Assembly: GCF_004028635.1 (NCBI RefSeq)
Contig: NZ_ML138678.1
Coordinates: 1,372,810-1,436,809 of the forward strand
Direction: 5' to 3'
DNA length: 64,000 nucleotides
Source of the DNA: Streptomyces cyaneus
GTDB taxonomy: Bacteria > Actinomycetota > Actinomycetes > Streptomycetales > Streptomycetaceae
In this document: piece by piece, positions 44,309 to 52,569 of the stretch
How the letters are laid out: each line of letters starts with the position of its first letter
How positions within the stretch are numbered: the first letter of the stretch is position 1
Notes under the pieces: generated by a model
What the model was told of the DNA's origin: nothing
What the model saw: only the letters and a program-made list of their open reading frames with translations
Database searches by the model: none
Program-made: the position numbers and the translations under genes

Positions 44309-44378
44309 TCGAGCCGCCCAACTCCCGTACCACGGCCTAGATTTCCCTCGCCTGTCGGACCGAAGGGAGCCCTCGTCC

Positions 44379-45260
44379 ATGACGACCGCTGCGATGACCG
44401 CCGCGACGACCGCCGCCGCTCAATCTTCTGCTCAGCCTGAGGGTCGACCCGTCGGTCAGGCCGTCGGTCAGGCCGTCGATCAGGCCGTCGACCACTACGA
44501 CCGGTTTCTCGCCGAGCACTACACCTGGATGCTCGGCGGCGATCTCGACGCGCTCGCCGCGGCGCAGCGCGCCTCCCTCTCGGGGTGGGGGGTGACTCCG
44601 GATGCGGCGGCCTGTCCGGCGGCCGGGTCGCTCGCCGTGGATCTGGGGTGCGGGCCGGGGCATGCGAGCCTCGCGCTGGCAGGTCTGGGCTTCGACTCCG
44701 TCCTCGCGGTCGATCTGAGCCGGCCGCTGCTGAGCGAACTCGCCGCGCACGCCGCCCGGGTGCCGGCGGTGCGTGTGGTGCGGGCGGATGTGCGGAGCGC
44801 GTTGCGGGAGCTGGTGCGGCCGGGGTCGGTGGGGGCCGTCGTATGCCTGGGTGACACGCTGACCCATCTGCCGACCCGAGGGGATGTGGCCGCCCTCTTC
44901 GCTGACGTCGCCGCCGCGCTCGCGCCCGGTGGGACGGCCGTGTTCGCCTACCGCGACCTGACGGTGCCGCTCACGGGCACCGACCGTTTCCTCCCGGTCC
45001 GGGCCACCGAGGACCGGATCATGACCTGCTTCCTGGAGTACCCGGACGACTACGACGACTACACGGTCGTCGTGCACGACCTGATCCACACCCGCGTCGC
45101 CCCTGACGCCGACTGGACGCTCAGCGCCCGTAGTTACCGCAAGCTGCGCCTTGCCCACAGGTGGGTGGTGGAACAGCTCGGGACGGCCGGGCTGCGCGTC
45201 AGGCACGAGGAGAGCGGGCCGGGCGGCATGCGGACGGTCGTACTCGAGCGCGGGGCGTGA
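44379..45260 (+). CDS. Class I SAM-dependent methyltransferase
   Basis: 293 aa. The SAM motif is LAVDLGCGPGHASLAL, followed by an acidic strand end (VLAVDLSRP) and LAPGGTAVFAYRDL. The N-terminal 40 residues are Ala/Thr/Gln-rich, with a 12-bp DNA repeat encoding GQAVGQAVDQAVD. The substrate is unknown; it resembles small-molecule or ubiquinone-type methyltransferases. AAGGGAG precedes the ATG. It is divergent from the Lrp regulator and ends at a very strong hairpin. Confidence 0.88.
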   Translation: MTTAAMTAATTAAAQSSAQPEGRPVGQAVGQAVDQAVDHYDRFLAEHYTWMLGGDLDALAAAQRASLSGWGVTPDAAACPAAGSLAVDLGCGPGHASLALAGLGFDSVLAVDLSRPLLSELAAHAARVPAVRVVRADVRSALRELVRPGSVGAVVCLGDTLTHLPTRGDVAALFADVAAALAPGGTAVFAYRDLTVPLTGTDRFLPVRATEDRIMTCFLEYPDDYDDYTVVVHDLIHTRVAPDADWTLSARSYRKLRLAHRWVVEQLGTAGLRVRHEESGPGGMRTVVLERGA

Positions 45261-45289
45261 GAAAGCCCAGGTCAGAACGTAAAGGCCAG

Positions 45290-45348
45290 GCCGGGACATG
45301 AAAAGCCCAGGTCAGAACCTTCCTGACCTGGGCTTTTCATGTCCCGGC
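45290..45348. terminator. 26-bp perfect-stem bidirectional terminator
   Basis: Arms 45290-45315 and 45323-45348 are perfectly complementary over 26 bp around a 7-nt loop. AAAA/TTTT lies inside the stem. It sits between convergent genes and stops 4 bp before the cutinase stop codon. A second partial copy of the left arm (aaagcccaggtcagaac) lies at 45262-45278, so the element may have arisen by local duplication. Confidence 0.9.
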
Positions 45349-45352
45349 TGGA

Positions 45353-46120
45353 TCAGGACCCGTACCAGAACACCCCGTCGAGTCCGTCCTTGGCGATGGT
45401 CTGGGTCATGACGTTGCCGTCCTGCGCGTAGCGCCTGTGCACATCGGTGAGGAAGAAGTCGAGCGCGGCCACCGGCGTCGTGGCATCGCAGGCCAGGTCG
45501 CCGCGGAGGCAGAAGCGGGCGACCGGGACGCCCGGGAACTCCTTGGGGCCCGGGCCGGTGGAGGTGAAGCCGAGGGCGCCCAGACCCTTGGGGACCTTGG
45601 CCCACATGCCGGTCTCGGGCTGCTTCGGGTCGGCGTACAGCATGCCGTTGACCTGGTCCCGCGGGATGTCGGTGGCGCCGTTCGCGATCGTCTCCAGGAC
45701 CGCGTCGGCGGCCTGGGCGCCCTGCGAGTAGCCGACGATCGTGAGGTGTGCGGACGGGTCCTTGCGGTGGGTCTCCTTGACGGCGGCGAGGAGGTTCTCG
45801 TAGCCCTGGGCGACGCTGCTGTCGTAGCTCGGCGCGGTGATGTCCGGTGTGTTCTGACCGTTGAGCCAGGGGCCGGCGCTGGACGGGTAGCAGACGGGGA
45901 CGACCTCGGCGCCTTCCTCCAGGTGCTGGTTGGCGTAGTAGAACGTGGTGGTGCAGGCGGGCGCGGGGATCGCGGTGCCGGTGCCGCCGAGCTCGATGTA
46001 GTAGTGGCGGGGGGCCTCGTCGGCCTGCGCGACGGTGGGTGTGAGGGCGGCGGCGGCCGTCATCGCCGCCGTGACGGCGACGGCCTTGGCGCGGCGCGTG
46101 AGTCGGTTGGTCTTCCGCAT
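45353..46120 (-). CDS. Secreted cutinase/PE-PPE-like serine hydrolase
   Basis: 255 aa. A signal peptide (basic start, Ala-rich core, cleavage near VAQADE) is followed by an alpha/beta hydrolase with the nucleophile elbow GYSQGA and a following Asp/His-containing C-terminal part (DFFLTDVHRRY). It resembles the PE-PPE/cutinase fold (PF08237) used for lipid or ester hydrolysis outside the cell. The ATG at 46120 is unambiguous. Confidence 0.85.
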   Translation of the reverse strand: MRKTNRLTRRAKAVAVTAAMTAAAALTPTVAQADEAPRHYYIELGGTGTAIPAPACTTTFYYANQHLEEGAEVVPVCYPSSAGPWLNGQNTPDITAPSYDSSVAQGYENLLAAVKETHRKDPSAHLTIVGYSQGAQAADAVLETIANGATDIPRDQVNGMLYADPKQPETGMWAKVPKGLGALGFTSTGPGPKEFPGVPVARFCLRGDLACDATTPVAALDFFLTDVHRRYAQDGNVMTQTIAKDGLDGVFWYGS

Positions 46121-46251
46121 TGGGTGTTCCCCCGGTTCCGATGGCGTGTGGGTGGTTGGTGGGACGGCGCCAGACGTTAGGGAGGGGCGATGAAATCGTC
46201 GTGAAGCTCGATCCGGCGGAGGCCCGAGACACTGTGCGCCGGCTGTATCGA

Positions 46252-48657
46252 TCAGAGGCGCTGTTGGTGGGCCTGGGCGAGGTGATGTTGCAGCCGGGCG
46301 TGGCGGAACTGGTAGACCGCGCCGGCCTGGCGCAGGATGCCGCGCTGATAGGCGTCCTCCAGGAACGTGAGCACGGCCCACGGCAGGCGTCCGGTCAACG
46401 GCAGCCAGATCCGGGTGAGGACGAGCCACTGCCCCCAGGCGGTCAGGGTGAGGGCGTAGCCGAGGGTGCCGGCGAGGCCGCTGATGGTGCCGAGCACGAG
46501 GCTGGCCGTGGGGCTCCAGAGGAGCTGGCCCAGGTGCCCCTGCAGGAGGTCGACCACGACTCCGGCTCCGAGGCCGACCACCACCCCGAACAGGGGCGCC
46601 CCGATCAGCAGTTGGGTGATGACGGTGCGGCGGTTCGTGTGCAGGAGGCTGCGCGGGTTGACGGCGGATTTGATGTCGAGCGGGGTTTCCAGGTGGTCGA
46701 GGAAGCAGAAGGTGATCGCGGCGGCGCCGCAGAAGATCAGGCCGTAGACGACGCCGTCGACCAGCGCGATGTTCAGCCCGGCCGAGTATCCGACCTTCCA
46801 GCGGTACGTGTTCACCATGCCGGCCACGAACCCGTAGCCGAAGCCGAAGGCCAACCCGCCCAGCCCCCCGATCAGATGTCGGCGCCCGGACTTCCACGGG
46901 GTGGGCGCGCGCCTGCCACGGATGCGCAGGCGCATGACGGACGGCATCACCGCCATGTCCTTGACCGCGAACATGAGCCAGTACCCGAACCCGAACATGA
47001 GTCCGGAAAGGAGCCCTACGGCCGTCCCGTCCACGATGGAGAACGGCAATGGGCTGCCGATCGCGAACGAGAGGGCACCGTCGACGAGCCCGATGACCAG
47101 CCCTGTCATCACCGCGCTGACCAGCGTGCGCGCGGCGGGGCGCAGCCCGCTGCCCAGTCGCCACCAGGCCAGGTCAGGGGTGTCGAGGCGGGCCAGGTGG
47201 TGAGCGAGGTAGCCGAGCCAGTGACGGGCGCGGTCGGGGTCGAAGGTGGGGCGTGCTCTGGCGCCGGGGGGTTGCGGGAGTTGGTGGCGGTAGACCGTGG
47301 GGAGGAAGTGGTCGAGGAGGTGGTCTTCCAACTCCTCGACGCTGCCGAAGCGTTCGGCGTCCAGCAGTGAGGCCGGGTCGTGGTCGGGGGTGTCGCTGTA
47401 GATGGTGCGGGCGAGCGCGACCATCAGCGGGGTGGCCAGGACCGTGGTGAGGAGGGACGCGGGCAGGGTCTGTGGCCGCGTGCGCAGCTCGGTCAGTACG
47501 GCGTCCCAGGCGTTCGCGGCGGGGTCCGGACGGCCGACCGTGAGAGTGGTCTCGCGGGTGGCCTTGAGCCCGATCTCAGGGGTGGCCTCGCGGGTGGTCT
47601 TGAGCGTGGCCTCGCGGGTGGTCTTGCGGGTGGTCTTGCGGGTGGTGAGGGGCAGGTAGTCGGCCAGGTCGTCGAGGGTGAGGTCGGTGAGTTCGATCGC
47701 GGCGGCGGCGGTCAGGACGTCGGTTTCGGCGACCGCGGCGGCGTATTCGTCGGGGCGGCTGGTGAGCAGCAGGGGGAGAGTGGTGGCGTTGAGGGCCTCC
47801 AGGGCGGGGCGGCGCAGGCCACCGGCCATCTCGTCGAAGCCGTCCAGTACGGGGAGGATGCGGCCGGACTCGACGAGTGCGGAGGCCAGGCTCTGCCCGT
47901 CGGGGCCCTGTGCGGCGTAACCGGGGTGATCGCGCGTCAGCTGAGCGGTCAGCCAGTCCCGCAGGGTGATCTTGGTGGGGTTCCAGCCACCGATGCTGAA
48001 GATCACCGGAACGGGGTCTGTGTGACTGCGCGCGGCCAGGTGGTCGAGGACGAAGCGCAGGGCCAGGATCGTTTTTCCCGAGCCCGAGCGGCCCAGCACC
48101 ACCAGTCGTCCGGACGGGATGCGCCGGAACGTCTCGGTGATCTGGTCCAGTTGGCCGTCCAGGTCGAGGGGGCGGGCCGGGGCCGCGTCCCTGGTGCGAC
48201 GCCGGAGGATGATGTCCCAGTGGTCGGTCAGGGCCTCGGGGGCCGTGCGCCAGCAGACCGGCAGGGGGCTGGGATCCTGGACCTGCCGCTGTTCCTCCTC
48301 GCGCTGCCAGCGGACGGCCACCAGTCTGGCGAGTTGCTCGGCGGGGTCGGTGGGCGAGGTGAGCGAGGCGGGCGGGGTCGGCCCCGGCTCGGGCGCCGCC
48401 GGATCCGGCTCGGGCGGCGTTGACCGTCCCGGGTCGAGCAGTCCGGCGGCGATCAGTAAGGTCTCGCGGTCCTCGGGGCCCAGTCGCATGGCGTCGGCCA
48501 GCCGCTCCACCGTGTTCAGCCGGGGATTGGAGCGCTTGCCGGTTTCCAGGCCCCGGACCGTGCTCACACTTGCCCCGGAGCGCTCCGCCAGCTCCTCCTG
48601 GGTCATCCCCTTCTCGCGCCGCAGCCGTCGCAACTCATCGCCGAACTCACTGGCCAC
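46252..48657 (-). CDS. XRE-NACHT NTPase with C-terminal membrane domain
   Basis: 801 aa from a GTG. The N-terminal HTH (residues 5-60, GMTQEELAERSGASVSTVRG) is followed by a NACHT NTPase with Walker A GRSGSGKT (189-196) and Walker B LDGFDEM (271-277). A 12-bp minisatellite encodes a Thr/Lys/Arg linker (about 335-375). The C-terminal third has at least six hydrophobic segments. NACHT proteins are STAND switches; some bacterial ones defend against phages. This one lacks an obvious nuclease effector and could act through the membrane. It is divergent from the SARP gene across a 20-bp palindrome. Confidence 0.85.
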   Translation of the reverse strand: MASEFGDELRRLRREKGMTQEELAERSGASVSTVRGLETGKRSNPRLNTVERLADAMRLGPEDRETLLIAAGLLDPGRSTPPEPDPAAPEPGPTPPASLTSPTDPAEQLARLVAVRWQREEEQRQVQDPSPLPVCWRTAPEALTDHWDIILRRRTRDAAPARPLDLDGQLDQITETFRRIPSGRLVVLGRSGSGKTILALRFVLDHLAARSHTDPVPVIFSIGGWNPTKITLRDWLTAQLTRDHPGYAAQGPDGQSLASALVESGRILPVLDGFDEMAGGLRRPALEALNATTLPLLLTSRPDEYAAAVAETDVLTAAAAIELTDLTLDDLADYLPLTTRKTTRKTTREATLKTTREATPEIGLKATRETTLTVGRPDPAANAWDAVLTELRTRPQTLPASLLTTVLATPLMVALARTIYSDTPDHDPASLLDAERFGSVEELEDHLLDHFLPTVYRHQLPQPPGARARPTFDPDRARHWLGYLAHHLARLDTPDLAWWRLGSGLRPAARTLVSAVMTGLVIGLVDGALSFAIGSPLPFSIVDGTAVGLLSGLMFGFGYWLMFAVKDMAVMPSVMRLRIRGRRAPTPWKSGRRHLIGGLGGLAFGFGYGFVAGMVNTYRWKVGYSAGLNIALVDGVVYGLIFCGAAAITFCFLDHLETPLDIKSAVNPRSLLHTNRRTVITQLLIGAPLFGVVVGLGAGVVVDLLQGHLGQLLWSPTASLVLGTISGLAGTLGYALTLTAWGQWLVLTRIWLPLTGRLPWAVLTFLEDAYQRGILRQAGAVYQFRHARLQHHLAQAHQQRL
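47545..47646. repeat. 12-bp minisatellite within the NACHT gene
   Basis: In-frame copies of a gggtggtcttgc-like unit encode TTRKTTRK and TTREATLKTTREAT. Length changes in multiples of 12 bp would keep the frame, so the linker length is probably variable between strains. Confidence 0.75.
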
Positions 48658-48717
48658 AGTTCACGGCCCTTCCCCCTCAGAAGTCGATTTCCGCAGGTGG
48701 GGGACAGTAGCGCGGCC

Positions 48718-48737
48718 ACCGGTCACATATGACCGGT
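48718..48737. promoter_or_regulatory. Palindromic operator between NACHT and SARP genes
   Basis: ACCGGTCA-CATA-TGACCGGT: two perfect 8-bp arms around a 4-bp centre, 61 bp from the NACHT start and 104 bp from the SARP start. It could be bound by the XRE domain of the NACHT protein or by the SARP/LuxR protein. Confidence 0.6.
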
Positions 48738-48840
48738 TCAATGGCCTGTCCACGTTTCCTACACCTCCGCGACCTTCGATGGCATCGACGGGATCGACCG
48801 GGTCGAGTGCATCGACCGGTCCGGAGAACGGGGAACAACC

Positions 48841-50058
48841 ATGCCTTCGCCGAGCGCACCCCAGAGCCGACCGAGCGGCCGACCGAACGACCGACCGAAC
48901 GGCCGTTCGAGCGGCCCGAGCAGCCGCACGGGCCATGCGGGCCACACCGGTCACACGGGCGGCCATGCAAGCCGTACGAGCCCTGCGAGCCATGCAAGCC
49001 ATACGGCCCTCACCGCTCAGGAGCGCGAGCTGCTCTACGCGCTCGGATGCGGCCTGGGGGACGCCGAGATCGCCGGCGCCCTCGCGCTGCCCGAGCATGC
49101 GGTGCCGGGGCAGCTGGGCCGCATCCTGGTGAAGTTGGGGCTGCCGGACCGGGCCGCCGCCATCGTGTACGCCTTCGACTGCGGTCTGGTCGTACCCGGA
49201 CAGGGTCCGCGCCGGCCGACGGCGACGGCGACGGCGACGCCCGGGGTCGGTGTCCGGCAGCGGACGGGCCCCGCGCCCGGCCCCTGGCTTCGGGTCAGCG
49301 TGCTCGGCCCGTTGCGGGCGTGGCTCGCCGGGCAGCCTGTGGACGTCGGCCCGGTACGGCAGCAGGCCGTCCTGGCGGCGCTGGCGCTGAGCCCGGACCG
49401 GTCGGTCAGCCAGCGGGAACTGCTGGACGGCGTCTGGGGGATGGAGTCACCGGGCGCGAACGTCGTACCGGTCTATGTGTATCGGCTGCGCAAGAGCCTG
49501 CGTCTCGGGGAGAGCCCGGGCTCGGTGATCCGGCGCGACCGGTACGGCTACGGACTGGCGCGCGGCGTGGCCGAGGTGGACGTGACGTGCGTGGAGGAAC
49601 TCGCCACCGAGGCCGGCGCGGCCGAACGAGCCGGCGACCTGGCGGAGGCCGTACGGCTCTGCGCGCGGGCGCTGGAACTGTTCCGGGGCGAGCCGCTGGC
49701 CGGACTGCCCGGTCCCTTGGCGGAGTTGGAGCGGCTGCGGCTCACCGAGCGCAAGGTCGCGCTGGCCCAGCGGAAGGCGCACTGGTTGCTGAGGCTCGGC
49801 CGGGATGCCGAGGCGATCGCCGAACTGTCCGCGCTGGCCCTTGAAGAGCCGCTGAACGAACCGGTCGCGGCGTTGTTGATGCGGGCGCTGCAGCGCGGGG
49901 GCCGGCGGGCCGAGGCGCTGGCCGTCTTCGACCGCACCGCCCGTCGACTCGCGGCGGACCTGGAGGTGGCCCCGGGGGAACTGCTGCTGCGGGCACGGTG
50001 GGCGGTCCTGCGCGGGGGCAGCGCGGGCTCCGGCCTCGGTCGGGCGGGGGCGGCATGA
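48841..50058 (+). CDS. SARP-type regulator with N-terminal LuxR-like HTH
   Basis: 405 aa. A Ser/Arg/Pro/His-rich leader (1-55) encoded by short repeats precedes a LuxR/GerE-like HTH (LTAQERELLYALGCGLGDAEI, about 57-105). Then an OmpR-type winged helix (RVSVLGPLRAWLAGQPVDVG, about 150-240) and a bacterial transcriptional activation (BTAD) domain (AERAGDLAEAVRLC onward) make the SARP part. SARPs activate antibiotic or developmental genes. Two DNA-binding domains in one protein is uncommon. Its stop overlaps the next ATG (ATGA), so the DUF6585-like protein is made with it. Confidence 0.87.
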   Translation: MPSPSAPQSRPSGRPNDRPNGRSSGPSSRTGHAGHTGHTGGHASRTSPASHASHTALTAQERELLYALGCGLGDAEIAGALALPEHAVPGQLGRILVKLGLPDRAAAIVYAFDCGLVVPGQGPRRPTATATATPGVGVRQRTGPAPGPWLRVSVLGPLRAWLAGQPVDVGPVRQQAVLAALALSPDRSVSQRELLDGVWGMESPGANVVPVYVYRLRKSLRLGESPGSVIRRDRYGYGLARGVAEVDVTCVEELATEAGAAERAGDLAEAVRLCARALELFRGEPLAGLPGPLAELERLRLTERKVALAQRKAHWLLRLGRDAEAIAELSALALEEPLNEPVAALLMRALQRGGRRAEALAVFDRTARRLAADLEVAPGELLLRARWAVLRGGSAGSGLGRAGAA

Positions 50059-50768
50059 GTGAAGGGACCGCACGGGACCGGGCCGAGCAGTTGCTGCTGG
50101 CGCGGATCTCCGAAGCCGCCGGCCGGGCACGCCTCGGCAGACGACGTGCCGTCCATCGGGCGCCGCTCACCGCATCCGAGGGGCGGGCGGCGGCGGTCCG
50201 GCGGGGGGCGTACCGCTTGCTGAGGGCCGGTGGCAGGCAGGGGGCGACGGCGGGCGCGCGGCTGGACTTCTACGAACACGGGGTGACGGCCGCGGTCGAG
50301 GGGCGGATCCATGTCGTCCGCTTCGACACCACGGCGGTGCGTCGGCGCAGGGTGCTGTCCCCGCAGGGCATCGCACGCGTCCTCGTGCTCGTCGACGTCG
50401 ACGGTGAGCGGGTCGTGCTGCGCTGCGGCGAGTTCGCTCACCCGGAGGTGTGGGGGCCCGAGCTCCGCCGGGCCGTCACCGCCGCCCAGGTGCCACGGGC
50501 GCTGGCCGCGCTGGCTCAGGGAACGCGGCTCACCTTCGGGTCCTTGTGGATCACCGAGGACGAGGTCGGCTCCCGCGGGACGTCCCTGCGCTGGCCGCAG
50601 GTCGAGCAGATCGAGATCTTGAACGGTGCCGTCGCGATCCGCGTCGCCGGGCGATGGCAGGTGCTGGGTTCCGTGGCGTCCCGGATCCCGAACCCCTTCG
50701 TCTTCCACGCCCTCGCCCAGCACCTGGCCGGCCTCCCTCCGCGAGGTGCCGAGCGGGCCGACGGCTGA
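50055..50768 (+). CDS. DUF6585-like protein
   Basis: 237 aa, soluble. It has a basic N-terminus (RARLGRRRAVHR), then a beta-rich PH-like core (RLDFYEHGVTAAVEG; VVRFDTTAVRRRRVL; RLTFGSLWITEDEVG; QIEILNGAVAIRV). It resembles the Streptomyces DUF6585 family. Translational coupling to the SARP gene suggests a regulatory partner. Tandem repeats begin at its 3' end. Confidence 0.7.
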   Translation: MSEGTARDRAEQLLLARISEAAGRARLGRRRAVHRAPLTASEGRAAAVRRGAYRLLRAGGRQGATAGARLDFYEHGVTAAVEGRIHVVRFDTTAVRRRRVLSPQGIARVLVLVDVDGERVVLRCGEFAHPEVWGPELRRAVTAAQVPRALAALAQGTRLTFGSLWITEDEVGSRGTSLRWPQVEQIEILNGAVAIRVAGRWQVLGSVASRIPNPFVFHALAQHLAGLPPRGAERADG

Positions 50769-50770
50769 CG

Positions 50771-50830
50771 GGCCGACAACACACCGGCCGACGACAGACG
50801 GGCCGACGACAGACGGGCCGACGACAGACG
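50771..50830. repeat. 15-bp tandem repeat after the DUF6585-like gene
   Basis: Three perfect copies of ggccgacgacagacg (50786-50830) preceded by one altered copy, starting just after the stop codon. It may have grown from the coding sequence end (RADG). Confidence 0.85.
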
Positions 50831-50953
50831 TAAGGCCCCTTGCTTCACGGCTGTTTCATCGGCTGCTCCTAGCGTCCGGCAGGACGTGTCAGCAGCCCCA
50901 CGCAACCCGCCCCGCCCAGCACCACGGCTGGACACGATCAGAAGGAGACCGGC

Positions 50954-51181
50954 ATGGCCGACAGTTACCGCTTCCGGTGTGGCGAGTGCGGTTACCGCAC
51001 TGCCTGGGGCAGCGAGTCCCAGGGCGAGGTGAGGATCGAGACCCACTACTCCCGAAGCCATCCACACACCCTCACCGGAGGGGTGGTCGAGGTCCGCAAA
51101 GGGTCCTCCGGGGGCTGCTCCGGCTGCCTGATCGCCCTGGGGGTCGTGTTCGTGCTCCTGCTGCTCGCTTCCCGGCACTGA
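50954..51181 (+). CDS. Small zinc-ribbon-like membrane protein
   Basis: 75 aa. CGECGY near the start and CSGC before the hydrophobic C-terminal segment (LIALGVVFVLLLLAS). A Cys-pair head with His residues (THYSRSHPH) may bind Zn and sit on the cytoplasmic side of a single C-terminal anchor. AGGAG precedes the ATG. No family is recognised. Confidence 0.65.
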   Translation: MADSYRFRCGECGYRTAWGSESQGEVRIETHYSRSHPHTLTGGVVEVRKGSSGGCSGCLIALGVVFVLLLLASRH

Positions 51182-51252
51182 CGAAACAGCGCCCCCGACT
51201 CTCTCCCCCCGACTCATCCCTCAACTCACCACGAAAATACGGAGGTTCACCC

Positions 51253-52404
51253 ATGTCCGTCCCCTCCTCCAATCCCTCCCGCCCGACCCGCCGCGCCCTC
51301 CTCAAGACCGGCCTGGGCCTCACCCTCGCCGGAGCCGGGCTGTCGGTCGCCGCGCCCGCCGTTCCCGCCATGGCCGCCGGGCAGAGCGGCACGCCGCTGT
51401 GCGACCAGCCCGGTGACTCCGCGAGTCAGCAGGGGCTGGGCTCCGGCGACCTCGCCATCCCGTACTACCGGGAACACGACGGCAGTTGGGGCTACGTCTT
51501 CGGCGACGCGTGGACGGGGACGCAGCAGAGCGGCCAGTACCTCGGCTCCCCGGTGATGCTGAACCAGGCGAGCTTCGACGCCTCCGGTGCGACACCGATC
51601 TCGTTCACCTGGGCGATGCCGACCGGAGGCCAGGCCGGCCAGCTCTTCGACTACGGGCACAACACGGACAACGGGTACGGCCACGAGGTCAGCCGCATTC
51701 CGAACGACTGCATCGAGTTCGGCGGCCGCACCTACATCCAGTACACGTCCGTGGCCACCTGGGAGCCGCCGGCCGGCTACGACGGCTCGCTGATGTCCGG
51801 TGTTGCCTACTCCGACGACCACGGGGTGACCTGGCACGACTACGACTACCACTGGGCCGGCGACGTGCAGGGGGCCAACCAGTCCCTGTACGGGATGTGG
51901 TCGTTCGCGGGCATCGACCCCGACGGCTGGCTCTACATCTTCTCCAAGCGCTGGAACGGCACGCACAGGAACACGGCCGACGGCGGGGCCATCCAGCTGT
52001 TCCGCATCCAGCCGAACGACTTCCGCGACGGCAACTTCGGCGCCCAGCAGAACTGGGCCTACCTGGACGGCTCCTGGCACTGGACCACCGCGGCGCCCCC
52101 GTCGGTCATCCTGACCGGGCACAACACCGGCGAGTTCTCCGTGAAGCGGATCGGCGGCACGTACTGCATGAGCTACTTCGACGTCGACATGGGCGCGATC
52201 TGCACCCGCACCGCGCCCCGCCCCGACGCCGGGTGGAGCATCCCGATCCCGCGGATCACGGCCCTGACCGTGCCCAATCTCTACGGCGGCTACATCCACC
52301 CCGGCAGCGCGAGCGCGAACTCGCTGACGCTGATGGTGTCGCAGTGGAACGGCACGGGGGGCTCGCCGTACCGGGTGCTGCAGTTCGACGGCATCAATGC
52401 GTAG
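51253..52404 (+). CDS. Tat-exported DUF4185 protein
   Basis: 383 aa. The Tat signal TRRALLKTGLG, with cleavage near AMAAG, leads a five-bladed-propeller-like DUF4185 domain: repeated blades with YVFGDAWTG, GVAYSDDHGVTW, FSKRWNGTH and SVKRIGGTYCMSYF. Related proteins are predicted glycan-binding or glycoside-hydrolase-like secreted proteins. GGAGG before the ATG fixes the start. No partner gene is evident. Confidence 0.82.
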   Translation: MSVPSSNPSRPTRRALLKTGLGLTLAGAGLSVAAPAVPAMAAGQSGTPLCDQPGDSASQQGLGSGDLAIPYYREHDGSWGYVFGDAWTGTQQSGQYLGSPVMLNQASFDASGATPISFTWAMPTGGQAGQLFDYGHNTDNGYGHEVSRIPNDCIEFGGRTYIQYTSVATWEPPAGYDGSLMSGVAYSDDHGVTWHDYDYHWAGDVQGANQSLYGMWSFAGIDPDGWLYIFSKRWNGTHRNTADGGAIQLFRIQPNDFRDGNFGAQQNWAYLDGSWHWTTAAPPSVILTGHNTGEFSVKRIGGTYCMSYFDVDMGAICTRTAPRPDAGWSIPIPRITALTVPNLYGGYIHPGSASANSLTLMVSQWNGTGGSPYRVLQFDGINA

Positions 52405-52569
52405 GGGCCCTAAATGGTTTGTCCCGCGAAATCGGCTCGCCCTACAGTGAGTTGACTTCGACGAGACGTTCCCCTGGAAAGAAGCCGCAGAGCGGGAACG
52501 TCCCACCTCACGGAGGTGCCGGAGGGGCGGCAGCTGACTTTGTCGACCCCTCTTTTCGGAGGCCCCTTC

